From positions 3,100,001 through 3,164,000 of the forward strand of contig NZ_CP029197.1 in assembly GCF_008639165.1 (NCBI RefSeq): a stretch of 64,000 nucleotides of DNA. The letters run 5' to 3'. A program made the translations under genes and the position numbers. How positions within the stretch are numbered: the stretch's first letter is position 1; each line of letters opens with the position of its first letter. Below, in pieces: positions 50,133 to 58,739 of the stretch. A model generated the notes under the pieces. The model did no database searches. It saw only the letters and a list, made by a program, of their open reading frames with translations, and had not been told where the DNA came from. This DNA is from Streptomyces venezuelae ATCC 10712. Lineage in GTDB: Bacteria > Actinomycetota > Actinomycetes > Streptomycetales > Streptomycetaceae.

Positions 50133-50192
50133 GGTACGGCCCGAAGGCCAGCGAGGTTTAAGCTCGCCGTGTCTGCATTCCACCATCCGGGC
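50108..50192 (-). tRNA. bldA: tRNA-Leu(UAA), bldA
   Basis: Minus-strand cloverleaf: acceptor GCCCGGA with TCCGGGC plus discriminator A and encoded CCA; anticodon stem GCGAG/CTCGC with loop CTTAAAC, so anticodon UAA reading UUA codons; variable arm GGCC-TTCG-GGCC; T arm ACCGG-TTCGAGT-CCGGT. In Streptomyces the only tRNA for UUA is bldA, a developmental and antibiotic-production switch. The 3' part belongs to the attachment core, so its trailer downstream of CCA now comes from the prophage. Confidence 0.95.
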
Positions 50193-50569
50193 GTCGCCGC
50201 GAAGCTCCGCGTTGGCACATGAGCCTATCGGGGCGCTTCCCCCGTTCAGCGGAACATGAGCCCGATGTTGTCTTATTTTATTGACGTCTGAGGGTGCGTC
50301 AGTGCAGGTGAGGGCCTTTTCACCGAACTGTGACGGGGGTCGCAGGCGCAAAGCCGTACCCCCTGGAATGACGAAAAGTCATCGCACTTCTGTCACGTCG
50401 GCGCGAAGACGTCTCTCAGGGGCGCCGTCATACCTCAGGAGGAGGGCACGGCCCCCCGGTCCGACTCGAGACTGCCCCGGGAACGGGCACGTGGGCGGAC
50501 GACCCGGGCGAGAACGCTCGACACGATGGAGGGGTTCCCACAGAAGCCCCGCAGTGACAGGAGTCCCTC
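50193..50569. other. Intergenic region between bldA and the ABC transporter
   Basis: The 377-bp gap holds the bldA promoter (minus strand) and the ABC-operon promoter (plus strand). A TAGGCT-like -10 element occurs about 30 nt upstream of the tRNA on the minus strand, and an AT-rich run lies at 50268-50285. No gene is recognisable. The promoter assignments are weak. Confidence 0.45.
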
Positions 50570-51340
50570 GTGACCACCACCCCCACCGTGTCCCGCGCCA
50601 CCGCGGTGGCCGCCCGCGCCACGGATCTCTCGAAGGTCTACGGACACGGCGAGACCCAGGTGGTCGCCCTCGACCAGGTCACCGTGGACTTCCGCCAGGG
50701 CGAGTTCACCGCGATCATGGGCCCCTCCGGCTCCGGCAAGTCGACGCTGATGCACTGCGTCGCCGGCCTCGACTCCTTCTCCTCCGGCTCGGTCCGGATC
50801 GGCGAGACGGAGCTCTCCACCCTCAAGGACAAGCAGCTCACCCAGCTGCGCCGGGACAAGATCGGCTTCATCTTCCAGGCCTTCAACCTGCTGCCGACGC
50901 TGACCGCCCTGGAGAACATCACGCTGCCGATGGACATCGCGGGCCGCAAGCCCGACAAGCAGTGGGTCCAGCAGGTCATCGACATGCTCGGCCTCTCCGC
51001 CCGGCTCAGCCACCGCCCCACCGAGCTCTCCGGCGGCCAGCAGCAGCGCGTGGCCGTGGCCCGCGCCCTGGCCTCCCGCCCCGAGATCATCTTCGGTGAC
51101 GAGCCCACCGGAAACCTGGACTCCCGCTCGGGCGCCGAGGTCCTCGGCTTCCTGCGCAACTCGGTCCGCGAGCTCGGCCAGACCGTCGTCATGGTCACCC
51201 ACGACCCGGTCGCCGCCTCCTACGCGGACCGCGTGATCTTCCTCGCCGACGGCCGCATCGTCGACGAGATGCTGCACCCGACGGCGGACGGCGTGCTCGA
51301 CCGCATGAAGGCCTTCGACGCCAAGGGCCGTACGAGCTGA
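50570..51340 (+). CDS. ABC transporter ATP-binding protein (MacB/LolD type)
   Basis: A 256-residue protein from GTG 50570. Walker A GPSGSGKST, signature LSGGQQQRVAVARALA, Walker B IIFGDEPTGNLDSRSG and a downstream VTHDP switch are all present. The LDSRSG and GPSGSGKSTLMHC wording is typical of MacB/LolD-type ATPases that power mechanotransmission rather than transport of a solute through a channel. It precedes its FtsX-fold permease. Confidence 0.93.
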   Translation: MTTTPTVSRATAVAARATDLSKVYGHGETQVVALDQVTVDFRQGEFTAIMGPSGSGKSTLMHCVAGLDSFSSGSVRIGETELSTLKDKQLTQLRRDKIGFIFQAFNLLPTLTALENITLPMDIAGRKPDKQWVQQVIDMLGLSARLSHRPTELSGGQQQRVAVARALASRPEIIFGDEPTGNLDSRSGAEVLGFLRNSVRELGQTVVMVTHDPVAASYADRVIFLADGRIVDEMLHPTADGVLDRMKAFDAKGRTS

Positions 51341-51396
51341 CGCAACGGCGTCACCCCCGTACCCGAACCCTTCCTCCAGGACTCCAGGACCCACCC

Positions 51397-53928
51397 ATGT
51401 TCCGTACCGCCCTGCGCAACGTCCTCGCGCACAAGGCGAGACTGCTGATGACCGTCCTCGCCGTGATGCTCGGCGTGGCCTTCGTCTCCGGCACCCTCGT
51501 CTTCACCGACACCCTCTCCAGCGCCTTCCGCAACCAGTCCGCGAAGAGCTACGACGACGTCGCCGTCTCCATCGAGATGTACCCCAACCCGGAGGAGGCC
51601 CGGAAGACCCCCGGCCTCTCCGGACAGGTCGTCGACAAGGTCGCCAAGCTCGACGGCGTCGCCTCCGTCACCCCCCGGGTCGACGGCTTCGCCGGCGTCC
51701 CCGACAAGAACGGCAAGCTGATCGGCGCCGGCTGGTCCAACAAGGGCACCAACTTCGCGCCCGGCAAGGACGGCAAGGACCGCGCGTACACCTTCACCTC
51801 CGGGAACGGCCCGGCCTCGGCCGGCCAGATCGCCCTCGACAAGGACACCGCCGACAAGGGCGGCTACAAGGTCGGCGACACCGTCCGCGTCGCCACCAAC
51901 GGCCCGGTGAAGGAGTACGAGCTCTCCGGCGTCTTCACGACCGAGGACGGCGCCGTCAACGCCGGCGGCAGCCTCGTCGTCTTCGACGCCCCCGTCGCCC
52001 AGAAGCTCTACCTGAAGCCCGGCTACTTCCAGAACCTCACCGTCACCGCCACCCCCGGCACGGACGCCGACAAGCTCCTCGACGAGGTCCTCAAGGTCGT
52101 CCCGAAGGCCGCCACCGGACAGACCGGCAAGGCCCTCGCCGAGCAGCAGGCCAAGGACATCGAGGCCGGCCTCGGCGCCCTCAACCAGGTCCTGCTCGGC
52201 TTCGCCGGCATCGCCCTCTTCGTCGGCATCTTCCTGATCTCCAACACCTTCACCATGCTGGTCGCGCAGCGCACCAAGGAACTCGCGCTGATGCGCGCCG
52301 TCGGCGCCTCCCGCAAGCAGATCACCCGCTCCGTCCTCGCCGAGGCCGGTCTGGTCGGTCTGCTCGCCTCGGCCGTCGGCTACGTCCTCGGCATCGGTCT
52401 CGCCGTCGCGCTCCGCTCCGGCATGAACGCCTTCGACCTGAAGATCCCCGACGGCGACCTCGTCCTCGGCGCCACCCCGGCCGTCTCCGCCTTCGCGGTC
52501 GGCGTCCTGATCACCATGCTCGCCGCCTGGCTGCCCGGCCGCCGCGCCGCGAAGATCCCGCCGGTCGCCGCCATGAGCAGCGTCCACGCCACCGCCAGCA
52601 CCAAGTCGCTCGTCGTCCGGAACTCCATCGGCGCGGCGCTCACCGCCCTCGGTGCCGTGCTCATCGTCCTCGGCGCCGGCCAGGGCGGCGACGACGGCCG
52701 CATGCTGATCGCGGGCGGCGCGTTCCTCACCCTCATCGGCGTGATCGTGCTGATCCCCTTCCTGTCCCGGCCCGTGATCGCCGTGATCCGCCCGTTCTTC
52801 GTGAGCGTCTTCGGGGTCTCCGGCAAGCTCGCCGGCCTGAACGCGGTCCGCAACCCGCGCCGCACCGGCGCCACCGCCTCCGCGCTCGCCATCGGCCTGA
52901 CCCTGGTCACCGGCCTCTCGGTGCTCGGCGCCACGGTCGGCGCGGCCCTGGACAAGATGACGACCGACCAGATCAAGGCCGACTACATGGTCTCCATGGC
53001 CAGCGGCAGCAGCCTCAGCCCGGAGGCGCTGACGGCCCTGGAGAAGGCCCCCGGCGTCACCGCGGTCTCCCCGCAGCAGAACGGCGCCTTCGAGCTCAAG
53101 GGCTCCTACGTCTCGGCCTCCGGCGTCACCCCGGGCGACATCGAGAAGGTCCTCAAGCTCGACGTCGTGAACGGCTCGATGGCCTCCCTCGGCAAGGGCC
53201 AGATCGCCGTCGACGACAAGACCGCCGCCACGCGCGGCCTGAAGGTCGGCGACACCGTCCCGGTCGAGTGGCTCGACAAGCAGAAGGGCAAGCTCACCGT
53301 CGGCGCGGTCTACAAGGGCAGCGAGTTCGTCTCGCCGGTCCTGATCGACACCAAGCTGGTCAGCGCGCACGACGACCAGGCGGGCATCCGGGAGATCTTC
53401 GTCTCGACGGAGGGCGGCCCGAGCGCCGACCACGAGAAGGCCCTGTCGAAGGCCATGGGGGACAACCCGGCGATCACGGTGATGGACCAGAAGGACATCC
53501 GTGACCTGTTCGGCGGCCAGATCAACATGCTCCTGAACATCGTCTACGGCCTGCTCGCCATGGCCCTGGTGATCGCCGTCCTCGGCGTCGTCAACACCCT
53601 CGCGATGTCCGTCTTCGAGCGCCAGCAGGAGATCGGGATGCTGCGGGCGATCGGTCTCGACCGGCGCCGGGTGAAGCGGATGGTCCGTCTGGAGGCCGTG
53701 GTCATCTCGGTGTTCGGCGCGGTCGTCGGCATCGGCCTCGGCTCGTTCCTCGGCTGGGCGATCGGCGAGACGTTCAAGAGCAGCCTGCCGGGCTACTCGC
53801 TGGTCCTGCCCTGGGACCGGATCGGGATCTTCCTGGTCCTGGCGGGCCTGGTCGGCGTCCTCGCCTCCCTGTGGCCGGCCCGCAGCGCGGCCAAGCTGAA
53901 CATGCTCTCCGCCATCAAGGCCGAGTAG
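51397..53928 (+). CDS. ABC transporter permease, FtsX family
   Basis: An 843-residue permease with two FtsX domains. An N-terminal helix, a large extracytoplasmic domain (residues 40-250), a three-helix bundle near 265-400, a second bundle start near 415-480, another extracytoplasmic domain (500-710) and three C-terminal helices can be seen. The ends of both FtsX units (LALMRAVGASRKQITRSVLA and IGMLRAIGLDRRRVKRMVRL) are diagnostic. It works with the ATPase upstream, probably exporting or sensing peptides or lipoproteins. Confidence 0.92.
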   Translation: MFRTALRNVLAHKARLLMTVLAVMLGVAFVSGTLVFTDTLSSAFRNQSAKSYDDVAVSIEMYPNPEEARKTPGLSGQVVDKVAKLDGVASVTPRVDGFAGVPDKNGKLIGAGWSNKGTNFAPGKDGKDRAYTFTSGNGPASAGQIALDKDTADKGGYKVGDTVRVATNGPVKEYELSGVFTTEDGAVNAGGSLVVFDAPVAQKLYLKPGYFQNLTVTATPGTDADKLLDEVLKVVPKAATGQTGKALAEQQAKDIEAGLGALNQVLLGFAGIALFVGIFLISNTFTMLVAQRTKELALMRAVGASRKQITRSVLAEAGLVGLLASAVGYVLGIGLAVALRSGMNAFDLKIPDGDLVLGATPAVSAFAVGVLITMLAAWLPGRRAAKIPPVAAMSSVHATASTKSLVVRNSIGAALTALGAVLIVLGAGQGGDDGRMLIAGGAFLTLIGVIVLIPFLSRPVIAVIRPFFVSVFGVSGKLAGLNAVRNPRRTGATASALAIGLTLVTGLSVLGATVGAALDKMTTDQIKADYMVSMASGSSLSPEALTALEKAPGVTAVSPQQNGAFELKGSYVSASGVTPGDIEKVLKLDVVNGSMASLGKGQIAVDDKTAATRGLKVGDTVPVEWLDKQKGKLTVGAVYKGSEFVSPVLIDTKLVSAHDDQAGIREIFVSTEGGPSADHEKALSKAMGDNPAITVMDQKDIRDLFGGQINMLLNIVYGLLAMALVIAVLGVVNTLAMSVFERQQEIGMLRAIGLDRRRVKRMVRLEAVVISVFGAVVGIGLGSFLGWAIGETFKSSLPGYSLVLPWDRIGIFLVLAGLVGVLASLWPARSAAKLNMLSAIKAE

Positions 53929-53945
53929 CCCGACCCGTACGGAGA

Positions 53946-53981
53946 AGAGGGCCGGCCCCCGCCCGCGGGGGCCGGCCCTCT
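53946..53981. terminator. Bidirectional terminator
   Basis: A perfect 16-bp stem with 4-nt loop (53946-53981) between the convergent permease and cyclopropane synthase genes, with TTCGTT after it. Confidence 0.8.
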
Positions 53982-53986
53982 TTCGT

Positions 53987-55288
53987 TCACTCCTGCCAGA
54001 CGCGCGGCCGCAGCGCCGTGCCGCTCTTCCCCGACACCGGGGTCTTCACGGCGAGGAACTGGTTCACGCCGATCCGGTTGCGCTCGAACGAGACGGCCGA
54101 CGCCGCCATGTAGAGCCGCCAGATCCTGGCCCGGCCCGGCGAGGTGAGCCGGACCGCCCGGGGCCAGTCCCGCTCCAGGTTGGCCACCCAGCGGCGCAGG
54201 GTCAGCGCGTAGTGCTCGCGGATCGCCTCGACGTCCCGCACCTCGAAACCGGCGTCCTCCAGGGTGCTCAGGGTGCGGCCCATCGGGGCGAGTTCGCCGT
54301 CGGGGAAGACGTACGCGTCGATGAAGGGGTCCACCTCGTACGCCTCCTCGTCGGGCTCCGGGCGCCGCGAGATCTGGTGGTTGAGCAGCCGCCCGCCGGG
54401 CCTGAGGAGCCCGTACAGGATGTCGGCGTACTCCCGGTACCGGACGGCGCCCACGTGCTCGGCCATGCCGATCGAGGAGATCGCGTCGTACGGGCCGTCC
54501 GTGACGTCCCGGTAGTCCTGGACGCGGATCTCGATCCGGTCCGTCAGGCCCTCCTCGGCGATCCGCTTGCGGGCGTACGCGGCCTGCTCGCGGGAGAGCG
54601 TGATGCCGACGACCCGCGCCCCGTACGCCCGGGCCGCGTGGAGGGCCATGGAGCCCCAGCCGCAGCCCACGTCGAGGAGCCGGTCGCCCTCCTTGAGGTT
54701 CAGCTTGCGGGCGATCAGGTCCAGCTTGTCGTGCTGGGCCTCCTCCAGGGTCGCCTCGGGGCCGTCGGAGGGCCAGTACGCGCAGGAGTAGACCATCGAC
54801 GGGCCGAGGACCAGCTCGTAGAAGTCGTTGCCCACGTCGTAGTGGTGACTGATCGCCTGCTTGTCGCGGCGCCGGGTGTGCCGGCCGCCGCTGCGGCCGC
54901 GCATCTCCTCGGCCGGCGGCTTCGGCGGCGGGAACGGCCCGGCGAGCCGCAGCAGGGCCCGGGCCGCCGCCCGGAGCCTGGGGTCGCGCGCGGACGCGAG
55001 CAGGCCCCTGGAGTCCTCCTCCCGCTCCCACAGCACGCCCGAGAGCTGGTCCAGGAGCTCGTACAGGTCTCCCTCGACGTCGATCTCCCCGGCCACCCAG
55101 GCGCGGGCCAGGCCCAGTTCGCCGGGCTTCCAGATCAGCCTCCGCAGGGCGCGGCGGTCGCGGACGACCAGGACCGGGCCACCGGTGGGCCCGGCCTCAC
55201 TGCCGTCCCAGGCTCGCAGTCGGACCGGGAGCGGCCCTCCGAGGAGCTCCTCGGCGAGAGTCGTCAGCCGCGACGCGGCGTCGGCCAT
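53987..55288 (-). CDS. Cyclopropane-fatty-acyl-phospholipid synthase
   Basis: A 433-residue SAM-dependent enzyme. The methyltransferase motif is LDVGCGWGSMALHAARAYG, followed by VVGITLSREQAAYA. AEHVGAVRYREYADILYGLL and LNHQISRRPEPDEEAYEVDP are typical of Cfa/CmaS. It adds a methylene bridge to unsaturated fatty acyl chains of membrane lipids. The ATG at 55288 follows GGAGG at 8 nt; a GTG nine bases upstream lies within that site. Confidence 0.9.
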   Translation of the reverse strand: MADAASRLTTLAEELLGGPLPVRLRAWDGSEAGPTGGPVLVVRDRRALRRLIWKPGELGLARAWVAGEIDVEGDLYELLDQLSGVLWEREEDSRGLLASARDPRLRAAARALLRLAGPFPPPKPPAEEMRGRSGGRHTRRRDKQAISHHYDVGNDFYELVLGPSMVYSCAYWPSDGPEATLEEAQHDKLDLIARKLNLKEGDRLLDVGCGWGSMALHAARAYGARVVGITLSREQAAYARKRIAEEGLTDRIEIRVQDYRDVTDGPYDAISSIGMAEHVGAVRYREYADILYGLLRPGGRLLNHQISRRPEPDEEAYEVDPFIDAYVFPDGELAPMGRTLSTLEDAGFEVRDVEAIREHYALTLRRWVANLERDWPRAVRLTSPGRARIWRLYMAASAVSFERNRIGVNQFLAVKTPVSGKSGTALRPRVWQE

Positions 55289-55396
55289 GGTGCACACCTC
55301 CGTGATCTCGTGCCCCAGAAATGCTCGTCACCAAGGGAACACCGTCCGTAGGCGTTTCCAGTCCCGCCGCAGCGCAATCAGTCGGCAAAACACGCG

Positions 55397-55434
55397 AAGG
55401 GCCGTCCGCACCACGGATGGCGGACGGCCCTTTT
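55397..55434. terminator. Terminator hairpin downstream of ndh
   Basis: AGGGCCGTCCGC pairs with GCGGACGGCCCT across a 10-nt loop, followed by TTTT on the plus strand and A residues on the other side. It lies after the ndh 3' end (minus strand). Confidence 0.7.
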
Positions 55435-55435
55435 A

Positions 55436-55500
55436 CGGCCTTGCGTGTACTGCTGGTCCTGCGGGTACTGCTGGTGTTGCCGGTACTGCGGGTACTGCTT
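55436..55500. repeat. Three 18-bp tandem units just after the ndh stop
   Basis: Units starting GTACTGC at 55447, 55465 and 55483 follow each other. In the ndh reading frame the sequence after the TAA encodes 21 codons of the AVP-repeat kind before the next TAA (55433-55435). This looks like an in-frame proline-rich tail behind a stop. Confidence 0.6.
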
Positions 55501-56878
55501 AGGAGGCCTTGGCCTTCTCCTGCGCCGGGGCGGCCGGCGCCGGGGCGGGCTTGGCCGCCTCGTAGAACTCCTCGCGCGGCGTCTCGATGGCGCCCAGGGA
55601 GACGACCTCACGCTTGAGGAACATCGCGAGGGTCCAGTCGGCGAAGACGCGGATCTTGCGGTTCCAGGTCGGCATCGCCATGCCGTGGTAGCCACGGTGC
55701 ATGTACCAGGCGAGACGGCCCTTGAGCTTGATCTTCACCTTGCCCATGACGATCATCGCGACGCCCTTGTGCAGGCCGAGGCCCGCGACCGCGCCCTTGT
55801 TGGCGTGGCTGTACTCCTTCTGCGGGAAGCCCCGCATGCCGGCCACCACGTTGTCGCCGAGGACCTTGGCCTGGCGCAGCGCGTGCTGGGCGTTCGGCGG
55901 GCACCAGGCGTTCGGGTTGCCGGCCTTGCGGCCGACCATGTCCGGGACCTGGGCGTTGTCGCCCGCGGCCCAGGCGTAGTCGAGGCCGTTGATCTGGAGC
56001 TTCTCGTTGCAGTCCACGTGGCCGCGGGGGCCGAGCGGCAGACCGAAGCGGGAGAGCGCCGGGTTCGGCTTCACGCCGGCGGTCCACACGATCGTGTTGG
56101 AGTCGACCTCGAGGCCGTTCTTCAGCACGACGTGGCCGTCGACGCAGGAGTCCATGGAGGTCTCGAGGTAGATCTCGATCCCGCGGCTCTCCAGGTGCTC
56201 CTTGCCGTACTGGCCGAGCTTGGGGCCGACCTCGGGAAGGATCTTGTCGGCCGCGTCGACCAGAACGAAGCGCATGTCCTCGCGCGACACGTTCTGGTAG
56301 TACTTCGCGGCGTCGCGGGCCAGGTCCTCGACCTCGCCGATGGTCTCCGCGCCGGCGAAGCCGCCGCCCACGAAGACGAAGGTCAGCGCCTTGCGGCGGA
56401 CCTCCTCGTCGGTGGTCGAGTCAGCCTTGTCGAGCTGCTCGAGGACGTGGTTGCGCAGGCCGATGGCCTCCTCGATGCCCTTCATGCCGATGCCCTGCTC
56501 GGCGAGGCCGGGGATCGGGAAGGTACGGGAGACGGCGCCCATCGCGATGACGAGGTAGTCGAAAGGCAGCTCGTACGCCTCGCCGACGAGCGGCGCGATC
56601 GTGGCGACCTTGCGGTCCTGGTCGATGGTGGTGACCCGGCCGGTGAGCACCTCGGCTCCGCGCACGACGCGTCGCAGCGGGACGACGACGTGGCGCGGCG
56701 AGATGCTGCCGGCGGCGGCTTCGGGGAGGAAGGGCTGGTAGGTCATGTACGACCGCGGGTCGACGACCGTGACGGTCGCCTCCGCGTAGCGCATCTTCTT
56801 GAGGATGCGCCGAGCTGCGTACAGGCCTACGTACCCGCCGCCTACTACGAGGATCCTGGGACGCTCCGTGGTGCTCAT
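55499..56878 (-). CDS. Type II NADH dehydrogenase (Ndh)
   Basis: A 459-residue flavoprotein. ILVVGGGYVGLYAARRILKK is the FAD Rossmann motif, FVFVGGGFAGAETIGEVEDL the NAD(P)H motif, and DYAWAAGDNAQVPDM is near the C-terminus as in NDH-2. It transfers electrons from NADH to menaquinone without pumping protons. The ATG at 56878 (MSTTER) is chosen because the extension to 56980 is not conserved-looking. A C-terminal Ala/Pro tail PAPAPAAPAQ ends the protein. Confidence 0.9.
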   Translation of the reverse strand: MSTTERPRILVVGGGYVGLYAARRILKKMRYAEATVTVVDPRSYMTYQPFLPEAAAGSISPRHVVVPLRRVVRGAEVLTGRVTTIDQDRKVATIAPLVGEAYELPFDYLVIAMGAVSRTFPIPGLAEQGIGMKGIEEAIGLRNHVLEQLDKADSTTDEEVRRKALTFVFVGGGFAGAETIGEVEDLARDAAKYYQNVSREDMRFVLVDAADKILPEVGPKLGQYGKEHLESRGIEIYLETSMDSCVDGHVVLKNGLEVDSNTIVWTAGVKPNPALSRFGLPLGPRGHVDCNEKLQINGLDYAWAAGDNAQVPDMVGRKAGNPNAWCPPNAQHALRQAKVLGDNVVAGMRGFPQKEYSHANKGAVAGLGLHKGVAMIVMGKVKIKLKGRLAWYMHRGYHGMAMPTWNRKIRVFADWTLAMFLKREVVSLGAIETPREEFYEAAKPAPAPAAPAQEKAKAS

Positions 56879-57247
56879 GAGATCGAGTATCCACCCCTCC
56901 TGAGGGGGGTGCTCGTGCGCCCCTTCACAAGGTCTCCGGACACCTCTGCTACACTCCGCCGCCCACGTGATCCATGTCATGGTGCTGCAAAGGAACCCGG
57001 GTGCGGGGGCGAACGTTGTTCACCCCTTGTGAACTGGCCTGGAGAGCCCCCGTTAACGCTGAACCGCAGGGGCCGTTCACGCGATGGAAACAACGAGCGA
57101 ATCACCCCCCGCACCTACGAAAGGGCCCTGAGCCGCCCCCCGAAGGGCCCAAAGACCCCCCTCGGACGCCATCAGGGCCCTTTTCCTTGTGAAGAACTTC
57201 ACGAACTTTCCCGACGGGATGTCGCCGGGAGGCTCGATAGGTGCCCG
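56879..57247. promoter_or_regulatory. ndh upstream region with Rex-like site
   Basis: This 369-bp gap contains GTTCAC-CCCTT-GTGAAC (57018-57034), TTGTGAA-GAAC-TTCACGA (57187-57204, close to the Rex operator consensus TTGTGAACnnnTTCACAA), and a wide hairpin (57120-57131 with 57172-57183). Rex senses NADH/NAD+. No gene is present here. Confidence 0.45.
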
Positions 57248-58162
57248 CTATGCAACGGATAGGGCGATCCCATCGAGGATGTCGTGCTCGCTGACGACGA
57301 CCTCGTGGGCTCCGACCCGTTCGACGATCTCCCTCAGGACCAGCGCGCCGGCGATGATCACGTCGACCCGGCCGGGGTGGATGACGGGGATCGCGGCCCG
57401 TTCGGCGTGGGTGGAGGCGAGCAGGCGGTCGGTGACCTCGGCGACCTGGGCGGCGGAGATCCGGGCGTGGTGGATCTTCTCGGAGTCGTACGCGGGGAGC
57501 CCGAGGGCGATCGCGGCGACGGTGGTGACGGAGCCGGCGAGACCGACGAGCGTCTCGGCCGAGTCGATCGGCACGGCCTCGGCCGCGAGGTCGAGGGCGG
57601 CCCGGACGTCGGCGCGGATCGCGTCGGCCTCCTCGGCGGTCGGCGGGTCGTGCCGGATGTGCCGCTCGGTGAGCCGGACGCAGCCGATGTCGACCGAGCG
57701 GGCGGCCTCGACGTGCCGGTTGCCGACCACGAACTCGGTGGAGCCGCCGCCGATGTCCACGACGAGGCGCCGGTCGTCGCCGTGCAGTTCGCCGGTGGCG
57801 CCGGTGAAGGAGAACTCGGCCTCCTGGTCGCCGGTGATCACCTCGGGCTCGACGCCAAGGATCTCCACGACCCCGTTCACGAAGTCCGCGCGGTTCTCGG
57901 CGTCCCGGGAGGCCGAGGTGGCGACGAAGCGGAGCTTCTCGGCGCCCAGCTCCTTGATGACCTCGGCGTACGCGCGGCAGGCCGCGAAGGTGCGCTCCAG
58001 CGCCTCGGGGGCGAGCCGGCCCGTCTTGTCGACGCCCTGCCCGAGCCGGACGATCGTCATCCGCCGGTCCAGCTCGATCAGGTCACCCGTGTCGGGGTGG
58101 ACGTCGGCGACGAGGAGGCGGATGGAGTTCGTACCGCAGTCGATTCCGGCGACCCGGGTCAT
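57248..58162 (-). CDS. Ppx/GppA-family phosphatase
   Basis: A 304-residue member of the actin-like ATPase superfamily. GIDCGTNSIRLLVADV is phosphate loop 1, VVDIGGGSTEFVVGN loop 2, and GLAGSVTTVAAIALGL the third motif. It hydrolyses polyphosphate or guanosine pentaphosphate. The start at 58162 overlaps the stop of DUF501 (ATGA). Confidence 0.9.
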   Translation of the reverse strand: MTRVAGIDCGTNSIRLLVADVHPDTGDLIELDRRMTIVRLGQGVDKTGRLAPEALERTFAACRAYAEVIKELGAEKLRFVATSASRDAENRADFVNGVVEILGVEPEVITGDQEAEFSFTGATGELHGDDRRLVVDIGGGSTEFVVGNRHVEAARSVDIGCVRLTERHIRHDPPTAEEADAIRADVRAALDLAAEAVPIDSAETLVGLAGSVTTVAAIALGLPAYDSEKIHHARISAAQVAEVTDRLLASTHAERAAIPVIHPGRVDVIIAGALVLREIVERVGAHEVVVSEHDILDGIALSVA

Positions 58163-58698
58163 TCCGAGGCCTTCCCTTCGTCGGTGCACGGGTTCACGCA
58201 GGGGCCCTTGGCCCACCACTCCGGGAGCATCGCGAGGGCCTCGTCGCCGAACGGGTTCACGCCCGGCCCGGCGGCCAGCGAGTGGCCGACGAGGACGTGC
58301 AGGCACTTCACCCGGTCCGGCATTCCGCCGGCGCTCGGGAAGCCCTCCAGGACCTCGATGGCGTCACGGCGGGCGATGTAGTCCTCGTGCGCGGCCCGGT
58401 AGGCGGCGGCGAGTTCCGGGTCGGTGGCGAGCCGGGCCTGCATCTCCTTCATGACCCCGTTGGCCTCCAGGGTGCCGATGGCCGAGGCCGCCCGGGGGCA
58501 GGTCAGGTAGTACGTGGTCGGGAACGGCGTGCCGTCGGGGAGCCGGGGCGCGGTCTCGACGACGTCCGGGTTGCCGCAGGGGCAGCGGTGCGCGATGGCG
58601 CGCAGGCCGCGGGGCGGCCGGCCGAGCTGGAGCTCGAAGGCGGCGATGTCCTGCGCGGTGGGCTCGGTGCGTTCGGTCTGCGGAGGGGGCGTTTCCAT
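58159..58698 (-). CDS. DUF501-domain protein
   Basis: A 179-residue protein. QLGRPPRGLRAIAHRCPCGN and FPTTYYLTCPRAASAIGTLE match DUF501, which lies between ppx and divIC in most actinobacteria. PDRVKCLHVLVGHSLAAGPG is the conserved C-terminal block. Function unknown. Confidence 0.9.
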   Translation of the reverse strand: METPPPQTERTEPTAQDIAAFELQLGRPPRGLRAIAHRCPCGNPDVVETAPRLPDGTPFPTTYYLTCPRAASAIGTLEANGVMKEMQARLATDPELAAAYRAAHEDYIARRDAIEVLEGFPSAGGMPDRVKCLHVLVGHSLAAGPGVNPFGDEALAMLPEWWAKGPCVNPCTDEGKASE

Positions 58699-58739
58699 GT
58701 TTCTCTCGGTTGCCTTGCTCGTCTGGTGCGGAGGAGGGG

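Noticed and set aside
51220..53433. Long minus-strand frame opposite the FtsX permease
   Set aside because: Antisense shadow of an intact permease; composition is Gly/Asp/Ala-rich without domains.
55445..57262. 605-residue plus-strand frame opposite ndh
   Set aside because: Shadow of ndh, and it runs through the terminator and promoter regions of that gene.
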